Notes: a model not told the origin generated them from the sequence alone. A DNA stretch of 64,000 bases from Diplocarpon mali (GCA_024741835.1 JAENRP010000133.1:1-64000), one strand, 5' to 3'; numbered from the stretch's first letter, positions 47,234 through 60,056 are shown. Numbers and translations: made by a program.

Positions 47234-47392
47234 TTACTTATTACTAAGAGACTTATACTTATAAGCTCCTACTTTCTTATAGTTATATTTATTTGTTTTC
47301 TCTTATAAAGTATACTATAGAAGCTTCTCCTTTTTTAAAAATATAAGAATAGGTAACGTTCCTAAGCCGCTATTATAAGGCGCGACCCTCTC

Positions 47393-48360
47393 TTAGATTC
47401 TCCTAGCTAAGGCTAAGAGCTGAGACGCCATAGCTAAGAGCTCTATATAGATCTCCTCTTAAGAGAGGCCTACTAGTACTCCCTTGGCTAAAGGCCCGCT
47501 AGCAAATACACTAGCGAAGGCGGAAGGTGCGATAGGAGCGATAGGAGCAAGGGCGCTAGGGGCGGCAGTAAGGACAGGCGCAGCGATAGCAAAGGCTAGG
47601 GAGATAAACAGGGAGACTATAGCAGCGGCTGCAATAGCAGAAGCGAAGGAGACGGGAGCGGCGGCGGCGGCGATAAGGGCAAATAGGTCTAAGCTAGAGG
47701 GGCTAAGAGCAAATAGGAATAGTACGCTAAGAGCGAAGGAGGCAGTAGCACTACTACTTATAGGAGTGGCAGGCCCTTCTAGCACTAGGGTTCGATCGCT
47801 TCCATCTTTTAAAATCAGCTTAAAACTTAATAAGACTTAATAAGATATACTATAGAAGCTCTAAAGCGCACCCTTTACTGCATTTAGCAGTAGCGCCACC
47901 TCTTCCTTAAAAGCGCCGTAGGCGCAGGCTAATACAATAGCCTTTTAAGAGGCGAGGAGAGGTCTGCTAGCCTACTAGCAGCCGTTGCTTAGCACTATAT
48001 AATAAACGCAATACGTATTAAAGGTACTATTAAAGTACTAACAATCGAGATTGCTAGTACTCCTATATGCGATATAATGTACGCACGCGTTATTGCGCTT
48101 TATCATAGGCTTAAGTATATAGCACGCAGCAAGGGCAAGGCTCTTAAGTAGCAGCGGCAGCGGCAAGGGCAGCGGCAGCAGTAGGGACAGCAGCAGCAGC
48201 TCGTTACTTAGTAGGCACTAAGAGGACTGGGATAAGGTTCCTACTCTTATAAGAGTGCTAGCAACCTAGCGCAAAGTTAGTATAACGCAAGGTATAGGGA
48301 CTTTAAGGGTCTTACTTTGCAAGGACAGCTAAGGCCATAATAAACAAGAGTTCCTTCTAT
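47393..48360 (-). pseudogene. Alpha-6 copy of the antisense gene
   Basis: Exon 1 48316-48360 (ATG to ATA); intron 1 48266-48315 (GTAAGA, branch CTAAC, acceptor CTAG all intact); exon 2 47851-48265; intron 2 47806-47850 (45 bp, donor GTATAT); exon 3 47393-47805 ending TAA. Exon total is 873 nt (291 codons). Exon 3 is open for 108 codons, then TAA at 47459 where Gln is expected, then EEIYIELLAMASQLLALARR. The plus-strand frame 47484-47840 is its shadow. Confidence 0.78.
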
Positions 48361-48664
48361 ATTTAAAAATTATTAGTATAAAGATAATATTTTTAAATAA
48401 TAAAGAAGGGTTATTTTTAAAAGAAGGGAAGGAGAACCTTTGCGATAGAAATACTCTATAGGAAGCCTAATAGAGCACTAGCGTAGAATTATAAAGATTC
48501 TTAAGCGCGCTTATTGCCTATAGTAACCCTTTTTATTTTAAAAGGAACGACCTTTAGAAGGGTAGCATATAAGATAGAGCCTCTTTTCCTTACAACTGCC
48601 ATTCTTTCTTTTATTTTATCTATATAGCTAAGCGATTTTAAAAGCATCGCCTAATTAAAGGGTA

Positions 48665-48862
48665 TATTATGCAGAATAGGCGGAGTCTCTACTTATTCTA
48701 AAGACCCTTTATATGACTCCTACTAAGTCATAGACTCTCCCTTTTCTTTCCGAAGTCTCCTTACCATATATATACTAGATAATAATACAATCAATCATCT
48801 TCTCCTACTTCTGCGAGCCTCCTAAGCGACCCAATAAAGGCCCTCCAGCCGACCGCACCATA
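48665..48862 (+). repeat. Alpha-6 3' LTR
   Basis: 198 bp, TATTATGCAGAAT...GCACCATA; TSD CTTCT follows. Confidence 0.95.
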
Positions 48863-48867
48863 CTTCT

Positions 48868-50212
48868 ATTAGGTTATCCGCAGGCTGCTTATCTAAAGCT
48901 CCCTCTATATTCTTAACAATTAACTCAGCGTCCTAAGCTTCCTCCTCCTCCTCTTTAATCATTTACATAATCTCTTTAATAATTAGAAGCAGGTGGCCAG
49001 CTACCTTTTTATACTCCTTAAAGTAGAATTTGGACTTATCGAACTTAACGTTTCAAGAGATTATAACCTTTCAGAGCTTAGGCACCTAGATCTTATATAT
49101 ATTAATAGTATAATAACTAACTAGGTATCTAATATACCCTTATAGTATAGTTTTAAAAGCTCTCTTATTCTTTAAAGCTTTCCTTTCCTTCGCTAATAAG
49201 TACGCGCGCGCTCTATACGCTTTTATACCCCCTTATTCTAGTCTTAAATCAGTAGTAAGCTTTATAGTAATCTGCGGATTATACTACCTAAAGTATTATC
49301 TAAACTAGAGCTAGAGCACCTCATTTGGACTCTTCTATCTCCTGCGCTTTAATAGGCCGGTATTATAAAGGTATATTACTGCTAGTACGACTTTAGGCCA
49401 TAGGTGCTCCAGGAGGTTAGTAGAGATAAGTATAGTAAGTGCCTTTTTAATAATCTCTGCTCCTCCTCTTTCGAAAGCTCTATTTGGTTTATAAGTATAA
49501 GATAGAATGACTTCTACCTCTATGCCTTTAGCTTTGCACTACTCTTTATATTTCGATACTCCTTATAGGGGAAATACTAAGGTATTATTATCGCTCCTTA
49601 GAATATATAGGAAGAGGTAGTAATAGCACTTTACCTATACTTTAAAAGATTAAAGAGCTCTTAGAACTAGCGTTAGGGACTTATAGAGCAGAGTATATTT
49701 AAATAACTTCCTATTAAATTTATCTTTAATTAGGAGAAGCCAGCTTTCTAAGGAGAGGCTTAATGTACTATAGTTAAATAGGTCTTAAGAGCACTTAAAG
49801 AACGGTCTTAGAGCCTTGAAATCTGACTCTCTCTTAAAAGGCTTTTGCTTAGCTTTTGCTTAAGCGCAAGCTTTACAATTGATTTATAGCTTCCCCTTGA
49901 TCTTTACCCCTTTTACATTTAGTATAAGCTTCTTAAGCGCCTTAGCTCTTAGATAGCCTGATTAAAGGTATTAAATATCTGCTAAATCGTTTCTAACTCT
50001 TAGGAATATACTGCTCCTTAGGGATTTATATTAGCTTTACAAACGCTATTATAAAGTAGGGAAGGCTAGGTAGGTTGGTTAAGTATAGTATAGCAAGTTA
50101 GGAGTATTATAAAAGTTGATAGGCTTATATTTAAACACTATGATATTCAACCTACACTCAAGCTGCTTTATAACTACGTTATTATCTACTATACCCCTTT
50201 AAAGCGTTGCGT
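48868..50212 (-). pseudogene. pol: Gamma integrase region, RIP-degraded
   Basis: Minus strand. GAG_pre-integrase zinc region reads SGYLRAKALKKLILNVKGVK then NCKACAxAKAKQ near 49,990-49,860, followed by the core RPFFKCSxDLFNYS near 49,800. The pattern parallels Alpha (HLxAEALxxLV...CxxC). It is bounded by Alpha-6 on the left and Alpha-7 on the right. Catalytic acids could not all be placed. Confidence 0.82.
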
Positions 50213-50217
50213 CTAGG

Positions 50218-50414
50218 TGTCGTGCAGAATAGGCGGAGTCTCCACTTATTCTAGAGACCCTCCACGTGACTCTACTTAGTCATAGACTCTCCCTTTTCTT
50301 TCCGAAGTCTCCTTACTATATATATACTAAATAATAATATAATTAATCATCTTTATCCATATTAGCGAGCCTCTTAAGCGACCTAATAAAGGCCCTCCAG
50401 CTAACCGCACTATA
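50218..50414 (+). repeat. Alpha-7 5' LTR
   Basis: 197 bp, TGTCGTGCAGAATAGGCGG...GCACTATA. Primer-binding site GTTATAAGCCC follows at 50415-50425 and the non-coding leader runs to 50620. Confidence 0.95.
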
Positions 50415-50620
50415 GTTATAAGCCCTATAAGTACTTTAATATGCTTTCTCTTCGCATACAACTGGTTAAAGGGCCCTTTAAGCTCTTAACCGACTTTTCA
50501 AGTATTTATAATAACTCAAAGGACCTTTATTTTCAATTAATAAATCTTTATTTTCTAATCGAACCTTATTTTACAAACTTTATTTATATACCTAACCTTT
50601 TTCACTAGACTCTATTTAAT

Positions 50621-53600
50621 ATATCTAACTCTTTAAGCATCTCTAAGCCTTACTTTAATACTTCTGCCTTTTAAGTAAAGTAGTTTAATAAATATATATT
50701 CTTCGCTAAGCTTTATAATATCACTATTTTTACTAATCTGAGACTCCTATTTAAGTCAATTATAAAGACTGAGCCTTAAGCTCCTTCTATATAAGAGCTT
50801 AAGGAACTGGAAACGGCTAACCTCTGCATAGTATACGCAAAGTCTTATAAAGAGTATGCAGCGACTCTATTTAAATAGATTTACGCCTACTTTCCCTTAG
50901 GAGATCTATTAAAGGCTCTTCCTCTATAGGCTTCTTATAAGGATATTAAAGATAAATATAAAATCCTAATAAAGGAGTACTATATTTATAAGGAGACTTA
51001 GAAGACTTAACGCAAATACTATAAGCTACTATTAGAATAGGTCTCTAAGACCGTCGATAGAACGCTCTTAGCTTCTGTAATAGCTTAAGTATAAATCCAA
51101 GCTAAGAAGCTCTCCTCCTTAATACTTAATAAAGATACTCCTATAAGTGGAACCCTTGCTAACGACCCGCATATTAATTTAGTAAATTAGCAACTCTTAC
51201 TCTAAGGCCTAGTATCTATTTTAAAGCGTAATATTGCGCCTTCTAATAAGGCTATTCAGTCTCAAACAAGGCTTTAGTATCGCAATATACTATACTAAGG
51301 CAAGACTAAGAGAACTAATACTTAATAGTAGATCTGGGAGTAGTAGGAGGCATACCGCTTAATAGAATAATATAGTCTTCCTAAGATTAAAGGGAGATTA
51401 AGAGTTATTGACTTTTTAGACTTAGTTATAGTAAAGATCAATCCGAGTTAGGCAACTCGCCTAAAGGAGGAAATCATTACTAATAAGTAAATAGGAACCC
51501 TATATAAGCACGACCTAATATAGCTAAGCTACGCCTTAGCAGGTATTAAATCTAATAGAGCGATTAATAATAAAGGGCTAGTAGTTTTTACTACTTAAGA
51601 GTCTTTCTTAGATACTAAGACCCTTTCGCAGGCTCTAGCAAGCAGCTTCCGAAATCGCTCTATAAGCTCTAAAAGGGAGATCAGGCCTAAGTGCCCTTAT
51701 AAAGGCTTTAAAAATCACTATTAGAAGCCCTAGGACTATCGGAAACTATTATATACTATAGATAGGCGTAAGGAAAATATAAAGGTTCTCCCTTTGCAAA
51801 AGGAGGTCCTATAAATACAAAAGGCGTTAAACGCAAGAGACTAGTTTAAAGGTCTTTAAGCATAGCTTAAGGAGAATAATATTATAATAATAGCAATTGA
51901 CAAATTCAAGGAAAAGGCTTTAGCCTTTAGAAAGGATAGTTTAAGTAAAAAGGAGAACTTACCAATCTTTATAGTAATAGATCCCTCTACCTTTAATACT
52001 TTTAAAGAATCATTTAATATCTACTACCTCTTTAAGCTAAAACGCTACCTGCTCTCCTTAAGTATACTCCTTAATAATTATATAGCTACTTATATTATTA
52101 ATTCAAAGGATTTACTTATTATAAGCACTTTCAAGCCTTTTGGCGACTTATAGTAATATATTAAAGCAAGTACCTTAAGGCTTTTAATCATTAGATAAGG
52201 TAATAGATATATAGCAGACTCTCTTTTATAGTATAACGGCTTTCTTATAAGGATAATGCTTTGCAATATTGCTATTATAAAGGAGTTTACTACTAATATC
52301 ATCTTAGAGAGGCTCCTTATAGATAAGGGTTTTTAGTACTCTAAAGTAAACCTTACTTTACGCTCTAGGAGTATTAGAGATTCTATAAAGCAAGCTCAAT
52401 TAGAGCGTTACTATAATCTCGTTTTCTTTAAATATAAGCCTATTAACTATTTAGATCTTCCAAATATGCTTTAATATGACTTCTTTACCTTAATAGCGTT
52501 TCCTATAGCTAAGACGACGCTTTATAATAGGTTCTAGTCTAGCTATGCACCTACTAAGGTATAGGATAATAACGCGTACACTTAGCACCTTTGCACTAGC
52601 CATTTAGGCGCAAAGGCTCTTTAAGCGCTAATCAAGTGCGCTAAAGGAGTAAAGATCAAAGGAATATAAAGGCTAGAGTGCCTTATATACGCAGTAGCGT
52701 CTGCTAAGTAAGTTATTTCTTATACTACCTTTAAGAACCGATCTTTAAAGCCCTTCTTTAGGATCTCTTAGGATCTCTTTAACTTTTTAAACAACTTATA
52801 CAATAATTGCTTATAAGTTCTTTTAATTAAGAACGAATATAGTAGTATACTCTAGATATTCCTATTAAGATCGAAGGGCAAAGATATAATTATAAAGGTC
52901 CTTTAGGCCTTTAAAGTATAAGTGAAATGCCAATATAGGCTTTTAATTTGCAAGATTAGGTAAGATAATAATACTTTAGTAATCTTCCTAAGGGAAGACT
53001 CTCTTATAAAGTACTAAAGATAGGTAAAAGAGAAGGGAATAGATTTAGAGCTTACTCCTACCTATATATACTAATCCAATAGAGGCGCGGAGTAAGCAAG
53101 AAGGGAGTTGATTAAACGCTTTATTAAAATGAGAATCTACGCTAGGCTTTTAGCAAGCCTTTAGCTAAAGGTTATAAAGGCTGCTATATACCTCTATAAC
53201 ATCTCCCTACTTACTAGAAAGAAGATGATCTTACTAAGCGAGGCTCTCTATAGTTGGTTTAAGTAGTATTTTCGATTTTATAAGCCGCTGCTTATTAAGC
53301 AGATGATAGCAAGCTTAAAGCCTAACTAAAGTCGCATTTATATATATAGCGCTTGCGCATACCCTTTAATTAAAGAGAGGAAGGTAGAAAGGGATTGCTA
53401 AACCTTTAAAATTAAACCACAAAGGCACCTAAGTTACTTAATTAGATATATTACCTCTAATATTTATAAAATCTAAGTTCCTATGCTTTAGCAAGTAATA
53501 ATAACTTATAATATCAAATTCAATAAGTCTCTCTTCTATAATCCAGAAGCTAAGCTCGCAAATCCTATATCGCGCTAGGAACTTAAGACAACCCTTTAAT

Positions 53601-56173
53601 TAATTAAAGAGGGAAAGGGAGCTTAGGACGCTAAGTTCAAAGGCATTTTCGAGAAATCAGAGCTTATCGCAAGGCTAAACGCAATTACCGCAGAAGAAGC
53701 CGCTATATAAGAAGAGCCTATATTACAGACCGACGCTGCTCTATAGCCTTTAACTAATAATATAGAAGGCCTTAACTTAAATCCAAATCCGAGAGACCCG
53801 CTTAAAAACTTAAGGGTAAAAGCAAGGGAATTAAAAGTTACTTCGCCAATCTCTAAGAAGGCAAATGGCGACTAAAGCTTAAGGGTAATAATTCCCTATA
53901 GAGGCCCTACTAAAGAAGGAACTATAGAAGACTCTAAAGGAGTCTCTAAAGACGAGTTTTATAAGGCGATCGGCAGATCTCTAGCTACTATTCTATATAG
54001 GAATAGAGATGGCTTAAGAGCTCTAAGATAGAGTCTTTAATTATAAAGGCAGGCCCTAATAAACTTTAGTAAAAGGCTAAAGGCACTACTACTGAGATCT
54101 AAAAGGAACTTTAATAGTCTTATAAGAAGTGACCTAGTAAGAGAAGCAGGCCTTAATAATATAATACCTTAAGTTATAATACTAGCTTAAAGACTATAAG
54201 CTTAAGAGATAGAGCTATTTAGACTTTTAAAGGAACCTTTAGTAATAATAAAAATAAAGGAGAAGACCTATAGAGAAAAGCGCAAAGAGGAACTCCCTCT
54301 TCTTAGGCAAAAGAGGATAAGACGCTTAAGTATTAAGTAATAGGAGACTTTAAAATTATATACTACCGCTTTAAAGTATATACTCTCTTAAAGCAATATT
54401 AATTTACCTTACTCCTTATATACTTAAGAGTTTATATTAACCTTTTAAGTGAACGAATAAATAAAAGAGGATAGGAAGGACTATTTAATAGTTTATATAA
54501 TTATTAAAGCTGCAATTAATAGTTAGGCAAAGGATAAAGCGTAGTCTCCTAACCGCCTATAGCACTAAGGCTCTTTACTAAAGCCTTTGAAAGGATAGCT
54601 AGACCTAAAGAAGTACCCTTTTAGTAAACGATTTAAAGAAGGAGGGCGCTAGGAGATTAGGAATCTAAAATCTCAAAGTTGCTAAAGAATCGTATAAAAG
54701 GATTACTTAAAGCCCTTGCCAATACTATTAAAATAGGTATTTACCTATAAGGTTAATAGCTCTAGCGAGCTTCTAAAGTGCCGATTATAGCTAGTTATAC
54801 AAAGGGATCTCTAAGATAAAGCTTCAATTTTCTCAACCTACGCAGCCATACTTATAGCAAGGTCTTTTAAAGTTCTAATAGCGCTTACCGCATACTTTAA
54901 TATAGAAGTAAAGCAGTTCGACGTTATTAATGCGTTTGTCAATGCTCTTAAAGACCTAAGGAGTACTCTAATCATATGCTTCCTATTAAATGGCTTTAAG
55001 CGCCCTAGTATAATAGTAGAACTGGACCGCGCGCTCTATAGGCTAAAAGACTCTCTAGTGCTATAGTATAAGAACTTCGCAAGAACGCTTAAAGGCCTTT
55101 AACTTAAGCTATTAAGCGAAAAGCCTTATATTTTTATAATAAAGGATTATATAGTCTTTATAGCATTTTATATTAATAATATTCAAGTATTATATAAGGC
55201 CTTTAACTTAAATCAAGCGACTCGTCTAATTAAAGACCTAAAGAGGGCATATAAGCTTACTATTATAAGAGATATCTCTTAGTTCCTTAAAGTAAGGATT
55301 ATTCGAAATAGGAAGGTAAAGAGGATCTCTTTAATTTATAATACTTATATTAAAAAGATCGCTTAAAAGTTTGGAACTAATATAGGAAGAGTGCTTAATA
55401 CTCTACTATTAAAGAAGGAGTTTATTAAGAACTTAGGGTAAGCTTCCTTAGAAAAGGTAAAGGAGTACTAAGAGAAAATAGGCTCTATTCTTTATATAGC
55501 AATTATAATATACTTAAATATTGCATTTACAGCCTTTTAACTATCTTTCTTTTTAATTAATCTAAGCTTTAAGTATCTCTTAGCCGCAGACTAAACGCTT
55601 TAATACCTATATAATACGCACTTCTTAAGAATTGCCTATAGCTTTAAGGCTAAGGAATACCAATTAGTCGCATCTTTAAATGCTTCTTTTAAAGATGATT
55701 AAAAGACCCGCAGATCCTCTTAAGGATATGTCTTCTTCCTATTTAAAGGACCAATTATTTAAAAAGCGAATTGCCAAGCGACTATTACGCTCTCTTCTAC
55801 TAAAGTAGAACTCTATAATATAGTTTCTACTATAAAGAAGATAATAGCTATAAAACGCCTCTTTAAAGAGATTCGCATAAACTCCCTCTTTAAATAGAAT
55901 ATATATTATAATAACTAATAGACGATTTAGCTAATTATTATAAAGAATGAAAAGATTAAAATAAGCCTTTAATATATTAAAATTAGCAATATATAAATCC
56001 GCTAAAAGTACTAAAGAGGAAGCTTTTAAATAATCTACCTCTTTACTAAAGAAATGCATATAAATAGGCTTATTAAAAACCTAAACCGCTAGAAGTTTAA
56101 GAGCTTTATTCATTTATTAAACCTCTAGAGCTTTTAAACAATCATTTAGCAATTTGCACTTACTAATAAGTAG
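50621..56173 (+). pseudogene. gag-pol: Alpha-7 gag-pol polyprotein, single frame, RIP-degraded
   Basis: 5,553 nt in one frame, ATA (formerly ATG) at 50621 to TAG at 56171, collinear with Alpha-6 but two codons shorter. Zinc knuckle KCPYKGFKNHY near 51,690. The RT catalytic block reads FYINNIQVLY near 55,165-55,195. Heavy TAG/TAA load. The minus-strand frame 52090-52302 is a shadow equivalent to 43147-43383 opposite Alpha-6. Confidence 0.92.
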
Positions 56174-56330
56174 TCACTTATTACTAAAAGACTTATACTT
56201 ATAAGCTCCTACTCTATTATAATTATATTTATTTATTTTCTCTTATAAAGCGTATTGCAAAAGCTCTCCTTTTTTAAAAATATAGAATAGGTAATATTCC
56301 TAAGCCGCTATTATAAGGCGCAACCCTCTC

Positions 56331-57307
56331 TTAGATTCTCCTAGCTAAGGCTAAGAGCTAGGACGCTATAGCTAAGAGCTTTATATAGATCTCCTTTTAA
56401 AAGAGGCCTACTAGTACTCCCTTAGCCAAAGGCCTGCCGGCGAATATATTAGTAATAGCAGGGGCAAAGGCAGGAGGTATAGTAATAAGGGCGGCAAGGG
56501 CAAGGGCGGCAGGAGCGAGGACGGGCGCGGCGATAGCAGGGGCTAGGGAGACGAATAAAGAGACTATAGCAGCAGCTGCAATAGCAAAAGCAAAAGGGAT
56601 AGGAGCAGTAGCAATAATAGTAAGGGCGAATAGGTCTAAGTTAAAAGGCCTAAGAGCGAATAGGAATAGTATACTAAGAGTAGAAGAGGTAGTAATACTA
56701 CTACTTATAAGAGTAGCAGGCCCTTTTAGTACTAGGGTCTAATCGCTCCTATCTTTTAAAATCAGCTTAAAACTTAATAAGATTTGATAAAATATATTAT
56801 AAAAGCTTTAAAGCGCACCCTTTATTATATTAAGCAATAACGCTACCTCCTCCTTAAAGGCACTGCAGGCATAGGCTAATACAATAGCCTCTTAAGAGGT
56901 AAGGAAAGGTCCGCTAGCCTATTAGCAGCTGTTGCTTAGCACTATATAATAAACGCAACGCGCACCAAAGGTATTATTAAAGTACTAATAATCGAGATTG
57001 CTAGTACTCTTATATACGATATAATATACGCACGCGTTATTACGCTCTATTATAGGCTTAGGCATATAGCGTATAGCAAGGGCAGGGCTCTTAGGCAGTA
57101 GCGGCAGTAGCGGTAGCAGCAAGGGCAGCAGGGATAGTAGCAGCGGCTTATTGCTTAGCAAGCGCTAGGAGGACTGCGCTAAGGTTGCAGCTCTTATAAG
57201 AGCGCTAGCAACCTAGCGCAAAGTTAGTATAACGCAAGATATAGGGACTCTAAGGGTCTTACTTTACAAGGGTAGCTAAGGCTATAATAAGTAGGAGTTC
57301 CTTTTAT
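56331..57307 (-). pseudogene. Alpha-7 copy of the antisense gene
   Basis: Exon 1 57263-57307; intron 1 57213-57262 (50 bp, GTAAGA...CTAG intact); intron 2 56753-56797 (45 bp, donor mutated to ATATAT, AAAAG acceptor kept); TAA at 56331-56333. Exon total is 882 nt (294 codons), the longest of the five copies but still a multiple of three. Cysteine codons and the start are RIPed. Confidence 0.75.
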
Positions 57308-57611
57308 ATTTGAAAATTATTAATATAAAGACGATATTTTTAAATAATAAAAGAGGGTTATTTTTAAAAAAAGGGAAAGAGAACCTCCGCAATAGAAATA
57401 CTCTATAGGAAGCCTAATAAAGCACTAGTATAGAATCGCGAAGATTCCTAAGCGCGCTTATTACCTATAGCAACCCTTCTTATTTTAAAAGGAACGACCT
57501 TTAAAGGGGTAGTATATAAGATAGAGCCTCTTTTCTTTATAATTGCCATTCTTTCTTTTATTTTATTTATATAGCTAAGCGATTCTAAGAGCATCGCCTA
57601 ATTAGGGGGTA

Positions 57612-57808
57612 TATCGTATAAAATAGGCAAAGTCTCCACTTATTCTAAAGACCCTCTATATAACTCTACTTAGTTATAAACTCTCCCTTTTCTTTCCGAA
57701 GTCTCCTTACCATATATATACTAGATAATAATATAATCAATCATCTTTATCTATATCAGCGAGCCTCTTAAGCGACCTAATAAAGGCCCTCCAGCCGACT
57801 GCACCATA
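57612..57808 (+). repeat. Alpha-7 3' LTR
   Basis: 197 bp, TATCGTATAAAAT...GCACCATA; TSD CTAGG follows. Confidence 0.95.
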
Positions 57809-57813
57809 CTAGG

Positions 57814-59653
57814 CCTATATACTATACCTTAGCCTTCTTTAAAAGAGGCTCTAAGATAATATTAATATTAAACCTATCTATAAGTACTATATTCCTAAGC
57901 TCTAAGTCTCTTTTATTAGTAAGAACCCCTTTTATCAGACGTATACTCCTTCCCCTTATTAATAGACTTAAGCTCCCTGCCTTTATATAGTCCTAAGGAT
58001 ATGCGATTTTTAATAATCTAAGAACTAAAAGCTCCTTTCGATTAATAAGGTGCGTTATAGCGCAGTTATCAAGTAGGGTTATATTTAAAAGAGCGTAGGG
58101 AGCTCTAAGGGTAGAGTATATTCCTGGGGTAAAGTCTTTAAAGAGAGTTAGATCTAAAAGGGCGGCTATAATCTTAGATTTGCTGCTCTTTAAAGCTTTA
58201 GCAAATGTTTTTTCCTTAAATTGATCTATAAGAGCGTATTTAATATAAGAGAGCTTAGCTTAAAGCTCTCTCTATTTTAAGGAAGTAAGGTTTTTATACA
58301 TTCTTTTAACCTTATTATAGCTAGGAAGGTTTCGAAGTGTATCTTCCTTAGCGCTAGTTAAAGCGTATTTCAGCCTATTACACTCCTTTAGGTTCTAAAA
58401 GTGATTTTTAACCTAAGGGCAAGGGCACTTTTTAACGCTCTCTTTAATAGTCTTCTTTGCCTTGCCTTTACTTAATGCTCTTAGATTAGTATAATCGCCT
58501 ACTCCTTTAAGCGAGGCGTATACTCTAAGGGTTGCCTTTAATAAAGAGCTTGCGAGGCTTCGCTCTATTAAGCTTAAGAACTAATTAATATAATAGACTA
58601 TATCTTTTCTATGCTTTAAGCTTAGCTTATTATCTTTAATAAGCTTTGCCTAAGTCTACTAGGACTAAGTAGGAGCCTAGTAGTAAATCGACTATAGAAA
58701 CTTTATAATTGTAAGGGAGCTTTGAACCTTTAGGATTCTATAAGTTCGAGCTTCCTAGTAGATCTCCTTAAAGCTAGTAAGCTAGGTCTTCGGGTCCACT
58801 TTACTACTCCTTATTTCAAAGAGTATATTATTATAATCTTCTTAAATTGACTCTATTATACTAACCTTAGAAGGGGCTAGTTCCTTGCGCAAGTGCTTTA
58901 TGATCTATTAAATTAACAGTTTCCCCGCTTCCTTATAGTTATATTACATTACTTAAAGTAACGTAGGGTATACTATCTTAGTAATCCAATAGTATAACTG
59001 AGTATAAGAGCTCCTATTCCTTTTCTACATTTCTACTATAAGATTATATTACGTTACTGCTATTTTATACTCTAGCTCTACGTCTTTAGCTATTATCTTC
59101 GCAGGTAGTAGTAGAGCTGGTGTTTATTAATCAGTAGCTTCCTACTATTAGTATAACTTATAGTAGCTTTATAATATTCTTTAGTCCTATCTTTCTACAA
59201 TTTTTTCAAGCTGCGGCAGTTCTATTTCTAGATCCAGTAGATATAGAGCTTTATTCTTATAAAGTAGAGCTTGATTTCCTATCTCTATAGTATATAATTT
59301 AAAGTTATTAACCTATCTTAACTTCTTTATATACTTCTAAAGCTGCAGAAATTCGGCCTGAAACTCTAGCTTAGCATACCAAATGCGCTATGACTTCCTA
59401 TCCTAGAGTATAACTCTACTAAAGCTAAGCTCTTAAGCTTCTTTTTACTAGTATTCACTTATATTAACTGGGATAGTAAGGAGTATAGGTTCTATTAGTT
59501 AGCTGGGAGCGTTATAACGTCGAATCTGATTGTATAACGCGTATAGGCGAGGGAGAATGGATGAAAAATAGTAGTAAAACCTCTTTAAGAAGTCTCTAAA
59601 TATAGTAGATTTTTGATCGTTTGCTCCTAAGAGTCGCGAATAGTACTGATAAC
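57814..59653 (-). pseudogene. gag: Gamma gag and protease region, RIP-degraded
   Basis: Minus strand, next to the 5' LTR. A zinc-knuckle remnant KKCPCPxVKNHFxNLKEC lies at about 58381-58435, with the same unusual spacing as Alpha (Cx1Cx5Hx6C). The first part toward 59653 is leader; the start codon could not be fixed. Bases next to the LTR read GTTATCAGTACT on the minus strand, a primer-binding site different from that of Alpha and Beta. Confidence 0.75.
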
Positions 59654-59825
59654 TATCGTGCTATATTTAGAGGTAGATTCTCAGTAGTGGCAGAAGCTTG
59701 TAAAATTCTACTCTAACTGTATACCTGAGCTCCCTTTATAGAAGTGCTCTATGGCCACTTCAGGGGTACATTACATAAGCCAGTCCTCAAAGGCCTCAGC
59801 GCCTAAGGCTCCTTATAGCGCAACA
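59654..59825 (-). repeat. Gamma 5' LTR
   Basis: 172 bp, plus strand TATCGTGCTATATTTAGAGG...GCGCAACA, mate of 29873-30044; TSD CACTA follows at 59826-59830. Confidence 0.95.
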
Positions 59826-59830
59826 CACTA

Positions 59831-60056
59831 GTATTAAATCTTTCTATAAACTAAGCTTAGTTCGCGTCCGATTTTAAAGTTTTATTAGCTTGCAAATTCG
59901 GTATACTAAGCGATCCTTTAGTACTTAGATCTTCTATTTTAAGGTTAAGACCTTATACAAGCCCCTTAATTTCTCTAGCCTTAAATGCGCGAATCTTCTA
60001 TACATTAGCTAATACCTTAATAGGCTTTCGGCTTCTAATAGCTTTAATAGCTATTA
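59831..60056 (-). pseudogene. pol: Beta-2 integrase start, continuation
   Basis: Reverse homologue of Beta-1 from about 15,390 to 15,610 (GAG_pre-integrase and start of integrase). Similarity to Beta stops near 60056; the Gag, protease and 5' LTR equivalents are absent. Confidence 0.82.

Larger units (their letters stand above)
41273..48862 (+). mobile_element. Alpha-6: complete copia element, TSD CTTCT
   Basis: 7,590 bp with CTTCT at 41268-41272 and 48863-48867; Gamma sequence rejoins across it. It has 198 bp LTRs, one gag-pol frame, the antisense gene, and the catalytic YIDD still intact. Confidence 0.97.
50218..57808 (+). mobile_element. Alpha-7: complete copia element, TSD CTAGG
   Basis: 7,591 bp, flanked by CTAGG at 50213-50217 and 57809-57813. 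Same layout as Alpha-6 but more strongly RIPed (RT YIDD is YINN). Confidence 0.97.
29873..59825 (-). mobile_element. Gamma: Ty1/copia element in reverse, carrying three nested Alpha insertions
   Basis: LTRs 29873-30044 and 59654-59825; TSD CACTA at 29868-29872 and 59826-59830. Subtracting Alpha-5, -6, -7 and their TSDs leaves about 7,206 bp. Native segments: 30045-31256 (3' region with antisense gene), 38813-41272 (RNase H, RT), 48868-50217 (integrase), 57814-59653 (Gag, protease). RT and the integrase zinc region are related to Alpha but the LTR and leader differ. Confidence 0.95.
26575..60056 (-). mobile_element. Beta-2: copia element in reverse, split by Gamma and lacking its 5' part
   Basis: Left part 26575-29872: 3' LTR, RNase H, RT and most of integrase. 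Right part 59831-about 60056: start of integrase and GAG_pre-integrase. The 30 kb Gamma nest lies between; ...GATATTAGCACTA at 29872 and CTAGTATTAAATC at 59828 rejoin to match Beta-1 near 15600-15620. Similarity ends near 60056; about 2.7 kb (protease, Gag, 5' LTR) is missing, so there was a deletion or another break. Left TSD candidate GTAAT (26570-26574). Confidence 0.9.
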
